64,000 bases of DNA. Origin: Granulicatella sp. WM01. Lineage in GTDB: Bacteria; Bacillota; Bacilli; Lactobacillales; Aerococcaceae. A program made the translations under genes and the position numbers. The DNA is taken from assembly GCF_004570605.1 (NCBI RefSeq), contig NZ_SPPB01000003.1, positions 19,867 through 83,866 of the forward strand. The letters run 5' to 3'. Of the stretch, positions 57,655-64,000 are shown in pieces. The notes beneath the pieces are model-generated. The model did not search any database. It was given only the letters and a program-made list of their open reading frames with translations, and was not told the origin of the DNA. The stretch's first letter is position 1. Each line of letters begins with the position of its first letter.

Positions 57655-58024
57655 TCTTAGATGTGTTCGCTCCTAAATGCCCTGTGCTTCCCACACATTG
57701 CACTTTTTGCTTCGTTCGTAGCACACGAAATATCACATCCTATTAGAGTTGAGTTCAATTTCGCACTCTCTTGAAAAGCCTTGTTTGTCGCTCATATTCT
57801 GTTGTTGCTGTGCGCCCTCTCGAATATGAAACGTTTCGCCACAATTTTTTCAGCGTTCGTAGCACGCGAAATATCACATCCTGTTAGAGTTGAGTTCGAT
57901 TTCGCACTCACTTGAAAAACCTTGTTTGTCGCTCATATTCTATTGTTGCTGTGCGCCCTCTCAAATATGAAACGTTTCGCCACAATTTTTTCAGCATTCG
58001 TAACGCACGAAATCTCACATCCTG
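57655..58024. repeat. Structured repeat array, second locus (two 141-bp units plus a hybrid)
   Basis: On the minus strand, units begin AACAGGATGTGA and end CGAACTCAACT at 141-bp steps (landmark TCACATCC at 57733, 57874 and 58015). Terminal stems are GATTTCG/CGAAATC in one unit and ATTTCG/CGAAAT in the next. The third, leftmost unit is a hybrid of type A start and type B interior. The first unit begins at the TAA stop of nrdR. The rest of 57545-57654 has no gene. Confidence 0.88.
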
Positions 58025-58486
58025 TTATTGCTCTAAGCGTTTAGCGAGTTCTTCTAATTCTTGTAAAAATCTGTTTTTGTCTGAAAATTGGCGATACACA
58101 CTAGCAAATCGAATATAAGCAATATCATCAATTACAGCCAAACGGTCCATAACTAATTCCCCAATAGTCGTTGTAGAAATTTCACTCTCACCCATATTGT
58201 ATACATCTACTTCAACATCACTTGCCAATTTTTCAAGTGTTTCTAAAGAAATAGGACGTTTTTCGCAAGATCTTACTAACCCACGCAGTAATTTTTCTCG
58301 ACTAAAATCTTCACGATTTCCATTTCGCTTCACAACTAAAAGTGGAGTCTTTTCAATTCTTTCAAATGTTGTAAAACGGTGTCTGCACTCCTCACATTCT
58401 CTACGCCGTCTAATTACCGTATTTTCTTCTGCTGGTCTACTGTCAATAACACGTGAACTACTATATTTACATCGTGGACATTGCAT
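58025..58486 (-). CDS. nrdR: Transcriptional repressor NrdR
   Basis: Zinc-finger/ATP-cone regulator of ribonucleotide reductase genes, 153 aa. It starts MQCPRCKYSSSRVIDSRP and has the second Cys pair in CEECRHRFTTFER. The ATP-cone follows (VVKRNGNREDFSREKLLRGL). Senses dATP/ATP. Third in mutM-coaE-nrdR. Its stop codon is part of the first unit of a repeat array. Confidence 0.96.
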   Translation of the reverse strand: MQCPRCKYSSSRVIDSRPAEENTVIRRRRECEECRHRFTTFERIEKTPLLVVKRNGNREDFSREKLLRGLVRSCEKRPISLETLEKLASDVEVDVYNMGESEISTTTIGELVMDRLAVIDDIAYIRFASVYRQFSDKNRFLQELEELAKRLEQ

Positions 58487-58530
58487 ACGTATTCTCCTTA
58501 CTGTTTATTTGCCTTTATTATAACATCTTT

Positions 58531-59136
58531 TTAACGCTTTATCATGGATTTAACCGTATTTACCCAACGAATGACTTGTTTGATTGTATCTTCAACACTT
58601 CCAGTATTATCAATCACATAATCCGAGCGTTTTACTTTAGCAATTAAAGGCATCTGTGCATACAATCTGCTTTTTACTTCCTCATACGAATACTGGTTAC
58701 GCGATATTAAGCGTTCTATTTGAACATCTTCCTGCACAAATACACTTAAAACAGCATCAACTTGTTTATCGTAGCCTACTTCAAATAATAAAGGCATATC
58801 AATAATAACCACATCTGCTTGCATTTCTAGTTGCTCATCTAGCCACTGGTTAACTTCTTTAAAAATAAGTGGATGCAATATACGATTAAGTGTTTCCCGT
58901 TCTTCAGCATGGTTAAAAATAATATCTGCCAATTTTTTACGGTCTAAGGTGTTATCCTCTAATAAAATGTCTTTTCCAAAATGCGATACAACTTGTTCTA
59001 GCCCCACACTTCCCTTTTCAACGACTTTTCTTGCCAATTCATCTGTATCGCATAATGGTACATCCAAGGTTTTCAATATATTAGCTACTGTCGTCTTCCC
59101 ACTGGCAATACCACCTGTTAATCCTACAATATACAT
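58531..59136 (-). CDS. coaE: Dephospho-CoA kinase
   Basis: Last step of coenzyme A synthesis. At 201 aa it has the normal length. P-loop GLTGGIASGKTTVA (residues 5-18), CDTDELARKVV, and VVIDMPLLFEVGYDKQVD are diagnostic. Fits between mutM (13 bp) and nrdR, the usual order. Confidence 0.95.
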   Translation of the reverse strand: MYIVGLTGGIASGKTTVANILKTLDVPLCDTDELARKVVEKGSVGLEQVVSHFGKDILLEDNTLDRKKLADIIFNHAEERETLNRILHPLIFKEVNQWLDEQLEMQADVVIIDMPLLFEVGYDKQVDAVLSVFVQEDVQIERLISRNQYSYEEVKSRLYAQMPLIAKVKRSDYVIDNTGSVEDTIKQVIRWVNTVKSMIKR

Positions 59137-59149
59137 TCTTTCCCACTCC

Positions 59150-59971
59150 TTAATTTGTCATTCTTTGGCAGTGCGAACAAATATGTGTTCCTCTCTGTCC
59201 AACGATTATTTTTTCGATTGTATGCCCACAAAATAGACACGCTTTTCCAGTTTGTCCATACACACATAGTTTAGTTTGATAATTCCCTTGTTCTCCTAGA
59301 CTTGAATAATCTCTAATGGTCGTTCCACCAGCTTGAATAGCTGCCTGTATAATAGATATAATATGATAATGTAATTGTTCAACTTCACTCTCATTTAAAT
59401 CACTCGCCACACGCATTGGATGAATACGGCTTTGATACAACACCTCATCAACATAAATATTTCCTAATCCAGCCACAACGTGCTGATTTAATAACACAAC
59501 TTTAATCATCTGATGCTTTTTTTGCAAGTCTTTTTTGAAACGTTCTATAGAAAATGTGTCAAAATAAGGTTCAACACCTAGTTTCTTATGCTCAAAATAA
59601 GGTATAACGTCTTTATTAGAAAGCACTATAAACCGCCCAAACTTACGGACATCTTCATACTGTAAAATGCTTCCCTCATGAAAAGTCCACATCACGTGAA
59701 CATGTTTAGAATATACCTGATTTGTATCGGTTATAAAATATTTTCCACTCATACGTAAATGAGATACAATAGTCCAATGTTTCAACACAATTAGTAAATA
59801 CTTTCCTCTGCGATCCACTGAATGAATTGTTTCATTTAGCATGCATTGTTTAAATTGTTCAACATCTTCAATTATTTTAGGATAAAAAATACATATTTCC
59901 TTAATTGTCTTTCCGACAATTTCTTTAGCTAAAGCACGTCTTACTGTTTCAACTTCTGGTAACTCTGGCAT
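59150..59971 (-). CDS. mutM: Formamidopyrimidine-DNA glycosylase
   Basis: Base-excision enzyme removing 8-oxoguanine, 273 aa. It starts PELPEVETVRRAL (catalytic Pro2 and Glu3 after Met removal). The Lys in the beta-turn (DRRGKYLL), helix-two-turn-helix (VAGLGNIYVDEVLY) and C-terminal zinc finger CVYGQTGKACLFCGHTIEKI ... HICSHCQ are present. First gene of mutM-coaE-nrdR. Confidence 0.96.
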   Translation of the reverse strand: MPELPEVETVRRALAKEIVGKTIKEICIFYPKIIEDVEQFKQCMLNETIHSVDRRGKYLLIVLKHWTIVSHLRMSGKYFITDTNQVYSKHVHVMWTFHEGSILQYEDVRKFGRFIVLSNKDVIPYFEHKKLGVEPYFDTFSIERFKKDLQKKHQMIKVVLLNQHVVAGLGNIYVDEVLYQSRIHPMRVASDLNESEVEQLHYHIISIIQAAIQAGGTTIRDYSSLGEQGNYQTKLCVYGQTGKACLFCGHTIEKIIVGQRGTHICSHCQRMTN

Positions 59972-60190
59972 AATAGTCTTCCTTTATAAATTCCACTCAT
60001 ATTTTCCTTATTATAACATGCATTGTAAAAACATACATCTTCTGAATATTTCATAAATTTTTCATGTTTTTTCATTGTATTTCATACAATAAAATAGTAT
60101 ACTGTAATAAATAGATTTTATTGATTGTTTCTATATATTTCTAGACTAACAATTCAGAATATATCGGAATTATTATTAAAATAATTTTAT

Positions 60191-60222
60191 ATAAAAACGG
60201 ACATGCTAAATTAGCATGTCCT
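60191..60222 (-). terminator. Terminator of the small XRE-type gene
   Basis: GGACATGCTAA pairs with TTAGCATGTCC, then GTTTTTAT on the minus strand. Confidence 0.75.
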
Positions 60223-60272
60223 CCCCCATGTGCCAAACTTTCTATCAGCACAAAACAACATTGTTCTTAACC

Positions 60273-60503
60273 TTATTTTCTCACTGTTTTTATAAGTGGA
60301 AAATCTTTAATATCTCCAAAGAATAGATGTTCCTCTGGAATTTGATATAACTTAGACATCTTTTTACTTAAAGATCTCGAGATTTTAGTTGAATTTCTCT
60401 CAATTCTTGATAAAGAGTCTTTGTTAACCCCTAAAATATTTGAAGCCTCAAGTATTGTTAAATTGCAATTTACTCTAGCTGCTTTTAATGTTAACATTAT
60501 CAT
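60273..60503 (-). CDS. Small XRE-family DNA-binding protein
   Basis: Helix-turn-helix protein of 76 aa: LKAARVNCNLTILEASNILGVNKDSLSRIERNSTKISRSL is the XRE fold, with little beyond it. It is divergent from the larger CI-like gene; its own promoter has a perfect inverted repeat in the spacer, so it is probably autoregulated. The arrangement is that of a phage or ICE switch, but no other mobile-element gene is near. Confidence 0.8.
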   Translation of the reverse strand: MIMLTLKAARVNCNLTILEASNILGVNKDSLSRIERNSTKISRSLSKKMSKLYQIPEEHLFFGDIKDFPLIKTVRK

Positions 60504-60523
60504 ATATCCACCACCTTTTCCTT

Positions 60524-60552
60524 ATAATATCCGAAAACAAACGGATAGTCAA
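60524..60552 (-). promoter_or_regulatory. XRE-gene promoter with operator in the spacer
   Basis: -35 TTGACT (60547-60552), 17 bp, -10 TATTAT (60524-60529). The spacer is flanked by ATCCG and CGGAT (minus: ATCCGTTTGTTTTCGGAT), an inverted repeat where a repressor would block polymerase. Confidence 0.75.
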
Positions 60553-60673
60553 CTGAAAAGCAATCTAAAAACTTAAACATCTTTTTACCTTATCGTTATT
60601 ATGGTAAGATAGGGTTAATTCAAGTTTTTATATTAACAAAATAGTTTTTTTCTAGATAGGTTGTGTATAGAAT

Positions 60674-61183
60674 ATGTTAGAATTCTTTAAAAGTATAACA
60701 AGTATTAACTTACGAATGTTATTAAAAAATAAAAATATTAATCAGGCTCAATTATCCCGCATGACCGGTATTTCAACAAGTACGATTAATGACTACGTAA
60801 AAGGAAAAACGATTATTTCAAAGAGAAATATTGAAAAAATTACAACTGCCTTAGACATTACAATCTATGATTTAGTTAAATATTCTTTTTTTGATGTAAA
60901 AGATTTAAGTCAAGAATATGTTGTCGTAAAATTACTCGAAAATAAAACATTAGATATTTTTTCTCCATACGAAAATCTTAAAATTGCTGAAAGTTCAAAA
61001 GTTGAACAATATCTATTTTCTAAAGGCGATCAATTGCTATTAGAGAAAAAAGATAAATATGAAACAGATGATATTTTATGTTACTACCATAAAGAGTCAA
61101 ATCATTACAAAATTGACACGTATACTCAAGATAATCAATTGGAAATTATCGGCAAGATTGTTATGCGTATTTCAATTATGTAG
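60674..61183 (+). CDS. CI-like repressor with degenerate peptidase-like domain
   Basis: Of 169 aa, residues 12-70 form an XRE helix-turn-helix (NINQAQLSRMTGISTSTINDYVKG). The C-terminal 85 residues resemble the S24/LexA fold (YLFSKGDQLLLEKKDKYETDDILCYY ... EIIGKIVMRI), but the Ser-Lys catalytic pair is not evident, so it is probably not self-cleaving. Divergent from the small XRE gene. It could be a prophage remnant. The 130-bp inverted-repeat element follows. Confidence 0.7.
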   Translation: MLEFFKSITSINLRMLLKNKNINQAQLSRMTGISTSTINDYVKGKTIISKRNIEKITTALDITIYDLVKYSFFDVKDLSQEYVVVKLLENKTLDIFSPYENLKIAESSKVEQYLFSKGDQLLLEKKDKYETDDILCYYHKESNHYKIDTYTQDNQLEIIGKIVMRISIM

Positions 61184-61223
61184 TCATTGCAAAAGATACT
61201 TTAACTTTTAATGTGTCTATTAA

Positions 61224-61353
61224 GGGACTGGGAAAAAAGTCTTAAAAATAAAAAACAGCTTATAATGACGTCATCAGAAACGTTGATTCTAAGCTGTTTT
61301 CAATTTTTCAAATGTTAATCGAAAGGCTAAAATTCCAATTTTTTCCCAGTCCC
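61224..61353. repeat. 130-bp inverted-terminal-repeat element, copy 2
   Basis: GGGACTGGGAAAAAA at one end and TTTTTTCCCAGTCCC at the other, with AACAGCTTA/TAAGCTGTT inside. Near-identical, inverted copy of 40432-40562. It begins 41 nt past the CI-like gene and would terminate it. Confidence 0.88.
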
Positions 61354-61388
61354 TTTTTTGTATTTTGACAATATTTCCAACGTCATAT

Positions 61389-61552
61389 ACATAAAACCCC
61401 TAAAATGTATAATACATTTTAGGGGTTTTATGTAGTAAAATTATACATCGGTTCACACAATGTATAAAACGTGCCTGCATATCCGGCAGTGTGGTTTCCC
61501 ACTTGCACGCTACTTGAGTAGTGACTACTGTCACGCCTCGACTCATCGCATG
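61389..61552 (-). ncRNA. Candidate new structured small RNA
   Basis: A consensus promoter (-35 TTGACA, 17 bp, -10 TATGAT) is followed by about 165 nt without an ORF and ending in a 20-bp terminator hairpin (61389-61433). The first ~95 nt are GC-rich (about half G+C, against a third nearby). They fold into a GAGT/ACTC arm with inner GTGAC/GTCAC, and a CGTGC/GCACG stem enclosing GTGG-GAAA-CCAC (a GNRA loop) and CTGC/GCAG hairpins. It is not SRP, tmRNA, RNase P or a riboswitch that I recognise. Confidence 0.7.
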
Positions 61553-61558
61553 CTATAC

Positions 61559-61587
61559 ATCATACGTGATTTATACTTGCTTGTCAA
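61559..61587 (-). promoter_or_regulatory. Consensus promoter of the candidate small RNA
   Basis: -35 TTGACA (61582-61587), exactly 17 bp, -10 TATGAT (61559-61564). The best sigma-A promoter in this part of the window. Confidence 0.85.
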
Positions 61588-61825
61588 CTAAAATATTCCC
61601 TTTTTAATCTCCATATTTTCAACGCTTTTCATCATATCTGAGCATAGATACTCAACTTCTTTTTTACTACTTAGAAAAATAACTAAATTTTCTAGTAACC
61701 ACAAATCATAACAAGCATCAGATAATATATAGAGCAACATTTCTTCCATGCATACCATAAATAGAAGAAACATGCTATAATATAAAGCGATTATTTGAAC
61801 TGTATTTATCTCAAGGAGGTTTATT

Positions 61826-63499
61826 ATGAGTTTTGACGGTTTTTTTACTTATCATATCAATAATGAACTAAGCCAAACCATTGTTGGTGGACGTGTTAAT
61901 AAAATTTATCAACCAAGTGATTATGAAATTGTCCTCACATTACGTGCAAATAGACAAAATTATAAATTGTTAATCAATACTCATCCAACGCAAGCACGTT
62001 ATCATTTAACTGAAGAAACATTTTTCAATCCAGAAGTTGCACCGAATTTTTGTATGTTATTACGTAAATATTTAGAAGGTGCAACATTGAAATCTATTCA
62101 ACAGGTAGGATTAGACCGTATTACGACCTTTTGTTTTCAAAATCATGATGAACTAGGGGATAATCATGCTTATCATTTAACAGTAGAACTGATGGGAAAA
62201 CACAGTAATGTTTTTCTTATTCATCCTCAGTCTAATGTTATTATCGACTGTTTAAAATATATTCCAACCTCCAAAAATAGTTATCGTCAAATTCGTGCCA
62301 ATACTTATTATCAGTTACCACCTTATCAAAATAAAGTGAATATCATGGCGTTGTCACATGATGATTTTAAACAACTTGACTCTACTATTCAAATGGATAC
62401 TATTCAACACACCTTACAAGGTATTGGACAAAGCACATTACAATGGATTAAAAACACTTTAACGGATACACAAAAACCATTATCGCAGGTACTAATGCTA
62501 TTAAAACAAGCACCAACACAAGCTACGCTACTTTTAAAAGATGATATACCTTACGACTTTTTACCTATTTTTTATCCCCAGGGCAAAACAATACCTACGC
62601 TTAGTCATTTACTGGATATTTATTACGCAAACAAAGCTAAACTAGAACGTGTTAAACAACTAAGTGGTAATCTTATTGCACAACTTAATCAACTAATATC
62701 AAAAAATCAAAAAAAATTAAATAAATTACAACATGAGTGTGAAGAAGCAAAACATGCTGATATATTCAAAATAAAAGGAGAACTTTTAACAACGTTCGCT
62801 TTTCAACTCGAAAAAGGAGCAACTCAAGCAACGCTGCCTAACTATTATGACAATGATGCACCTTTACAAATTACGTTAAATCCTCAATTGAGTGCTAATC
62901 AAAATGCACAGGCATATTTCAAAAAATACCAAAAGACAAAACAATCCTTGCATTTTTTGAAAGAGCAAATCGCATTATGTCAACAAGAAATTTTATATTT
63001 GGATAGTGTGCTTGTTCAAATACATCTTTCAGATACACAAAATCTTGTAGCCATAAAAGATGAACTGATTGCTACGGGATACTTAAAAGATAAACAGAAA
63101 ATGAAACGTAAATCCCCTGTAAAAAAAGCAGAGCCGTTACAGTTCAAATCGAGTGACGGCACACGAATTTTAGTAGGACGAAATAATATGCAAAATGACT
63201 ATTTGACATTGAAAATGGCTAAAAAAGATGATATTTGGTTACATACTAAAGATATTCCCGGATCACATGTCATTATCCAATCGAGTCAACCTAGTGATGA
63301 TACCATTAAATTAGCTGCTACTATTGCTGCGTACTATTCAAAATATCAAAAAGCAAGTAATGTGCCAGTTGACTACGTTGCCGTTAGACAGATTAAAAAA
63401 CCAAATGGTGCTAAGCCTGGTTTTGTCATTTATGACAAACAAAAGACAATTTATGTCACACCAACACAACAAGAAATAGACAAGCATAAATTATCTTAA
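61826..63499 (+). CDS. rqcH: RqcH (NFACT family) ribosome quality control factor
   Basis: Protein of 557 aa, long annotated as fibronectin/fibrinogen-binding. Domains are NFACT-N (MSFDGFFTYHINNELSQTIVGGRVNKIYQP), a coiled-coil middle (about 280-400) and NFACT-R (IWLHTKDIPGSHVII). It adds alanine tails to peptides on stalled 50S subunits. AAGGAGG stands 7 nt before the ATG; TGCTATAAT (61774-61782) is an extended -10 box. Confidence 0.93.
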   Translation: MSFDGFFTYHINNELSQTIVGGRVNKIYQPSDYEIVLTLRANRQNYKLLINTHPTQARYHLTEETFFNPEVAPNFCMLLRKYLEGATLKSIQQVGLDRITTFCFQNHDELGDNHAYHLTVELMGKHSNVFLIHPQSNVIIDCLKYIPTSKNSYRQIRANTYYQLPPYQNKVNIMALSHDDFKQLDSTIQMDTIQHTLQGIGQSTLQWIKNTLTDTQKPLSQVLMLLKQAPTQATLLLKDDIPYDFLPIFYPQGKTIPTLSHLLDIYYANKAKLERVKQLSGNLIAQLNQLISKNQKKLNKLQHECEEAKHADIFKIKGELLTTFAFQLEKGATQATLPNYYDNDAPLQITLNPQLSANQNAQAYFKKYQKTKQSLHFLKEQIALCQQEILYLDSVLVQIHLSDTQNLVAIKDELIATGYLKDKQKMKRKSPVKKAEPLQFKSSDGTRILVGRNNMQNDYLTLKMAKKDDIWLHTKDIPGSHVIIQSSQPSDDTIKLAATIAAYYSKYQKASNVPVDYVAVRQIKKPNGAKPGFVIYDKQKTIYVTPTQQEIDKHKLS

Positions 63500-63558
63500 T
63501 TGGAAATTTTGAAAAAATACAGTACAATAAAGAAACAATGATAAACAAGGAGTTTTTT

Positions 63559-63684
63559 ATGGCTAAGAAGAAAAAAACAAAAATGGAAAAAATAACAAAA
63601 ATAGTGACTTGGGTGATGTTAGTTGCTTTACTTGTATCAGCAGGGATTACTCTAGTACTTTCACTATTTCAATATTTAAAATAA
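63559..63684 (+). CDS. DUF4044 micro-membrane protein
   Basis: Of 41 aa: a basic start (MAKKKKTKMEKITKIVTW), then one membrane helix (VMLVALLVSAGITLVLSLF) and a short end. This is the typical DUF4044 pattern of Lactobacillales and Bacillales. Function is unknown. AAGGAG precedes the start; it is too short for common ORF limits. Confidence 0.85.
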   Translation: MAKKKKTKMEKITKIVTWVMLVALLVSAGITLVLSLFQYLK

Positions 63685-63690
63685 GTTTTC

Positions 63691-63714
63691 CACTCGCTTT
63701 TGCGAGTGTTTTTT
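63691..63714 (+). terminator. Terminator of the DUF4044 gene
   Basis: CACTCG pairs with CGAGTG around TTTTG-type loop, then TTTTTT. Confidence 0.85.
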
Positions 63715-63810
63715 ATATACTAAATAAAAACTCACTAATAGACTTAAATACGTTTTAAATCGGCTAGTTTCCTCTTGACTTAAAAAGATTGCTTTACCTA
63801 TTTATAATAA

Positions 63811-63835
63811 AGCGTGTTGGCAATGCCAACACGCT
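63811..63835. repeat. CGTGTTGG-type dispersed hairpin, perfect palindrome
   Basis: AGCGTGTTGGCA/TGCCAACACGCT, a 12-bp stem with almost no loop. Fourth member of the family. Confidence 0.75.
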
Positions 63836-63858
63836 CAGATTGTTGACAATATAATAAA

Positions 63859-63905
63859 AAAAGCACATCACATTTTTAAAATAGAAAAAATGTGATGTGC
63901 TTTTA
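63859..63905. terminator. Bidirectional terminator-like hairpin
   Basis: AAAGCACATCACATTTTT pairs with AAAAATGTGATGTGCTTT with T runs on both strands. A further hairpin, AACAATACT/AGTATTGTT, lies at about 63949-63975. The gene they serve probably lies beyond the window. Confidence 0.65.
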
Positions 63906-64000
63906 TATTAAACCTATATAGAGTAGCAAAAGTACTGTTTAAAAGAAAAAAACAATACTGTTTGTGTAGTATTGTTGCCAGTTTTTTCATATTTTGGGTA

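Noticed and set aside
61389..61552. Riboswitch reading of the structured RNA
   Set aside because: No gene follows on the same strand before the terminator; motifs of common riboswitches are absent.
61389..61552. 6S RNA or tmRNA
   Set aside because: It does not form a single long hairpin with a central bubble and has no tRNA-like ends or tag ORF, though a divergent 6S-like RNA cannot be fully excluded without a covariance search.
61588..61773. ORF of 61 codons upstream of rqcH (minus strand)
   Set aside because: No Shine-Dalgarno before the start, odd composition, and its end abuts the -35 box of the small-RNA promoter.

Overview
The window is AT-rich DNA from a low-GC Gram-positive bacterium, most likely a member of the Lactobacillales. 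The evidence is sortase (LPxTG) and lipobox surface proteins, RNA polymerase epsilon (RpoY) with RNase J1, Firmicute-type DnaB/DnaI primosome proteins, a small Bacillus/streptococcus-type SRP RNA, and a streptococcal-style maltodextrin locus (malX-malC-malD-malA) combined with maltose phosphorylase. Genus cannot be fixed from the sequence alone; a Carnobacteriaceae/Aerococcaceae-like lineage is only a guess. No rRNA, tRNA, CRISPR array or intact IS element was seen.

Layout. 1-2.5 kb: the cut-off start of a secreted lectin-like surface protein, purA, and the SRP RNA gene just upstream of purA. 2.87-3.77 kb: about 8.5 tandem copies of a 105-bp minisatellite, followed by an ABC-F gene. 5.9-24.4 kb: a maltose/maltodextrin region. 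It holds malX, malC, malD and malA (uptake), an operon of two GH13 enzymes, and an operon mapA-pgmB-GH13-malR, interrupted by an unrelated LPxTG leucine-rich-repeat surface protein and by a type I toxin-antitoxin locus. Four copies of one 14-bp palindrome, each 12 bp upstream of a -35 box, tie these operons into one regulon probably run by MalR, with CcpA-type sites giving catabolite control. Maltodextrins would enter through MalXCD (no ATPase gene is present, so a shared MsmK/MsmX-type ATPase is inferred), be trimmed by the GH13 enzymes, and maltose would be split by MapA, with PgmB giving glucose 6-phosphate.

24.4-27.1 kb: a structured repeat array, then rpoY-rnjA. 27.7-32.4 kb: an unfamiliar three-gene operon, one large protein with three CbxX/SpoVK-type AAA+ modules plus two membrane proteins. 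32.4-35 kb: an eroded island with an hsdS pseudogene and a TPR protein. 35.3-44.4 kb: an acetate/succinate transporter, the fruR-fruK-fruA operon, dnaX-ybaB-recR, and nagB. 44.7-55 kb: a membrane protein, a heterodimeric ABC exporter, a lipoprotein, a CBS-domain protein and an ABC-2 transporter operon. 55.3-60 kb: mutM-coaE-nrdR and dnaB-dnaI, separated by a second array of the structured repeats. 60.2-64 kb: a divergent pair of phage-like regulators, a strong candidate for a new structured small RNA, rqcH and a DUF4044 micro-protein.

The most unusual items are: (1) a holin-like type I toxin with a hok/mok-style leader ORF, two tandem antisense-type RNAs and the fossil of a second toxin; (2) the GC-rich small RNA with a consensus promoter and its own terminator at 61.39-61.59 kb; (3) a ~140-bp repeat family in which different copies carry different but self-complementary stems; (4) the AAA+/membrane operon; and (5) the fixed operator-promoter geometry of the maltose regulon.
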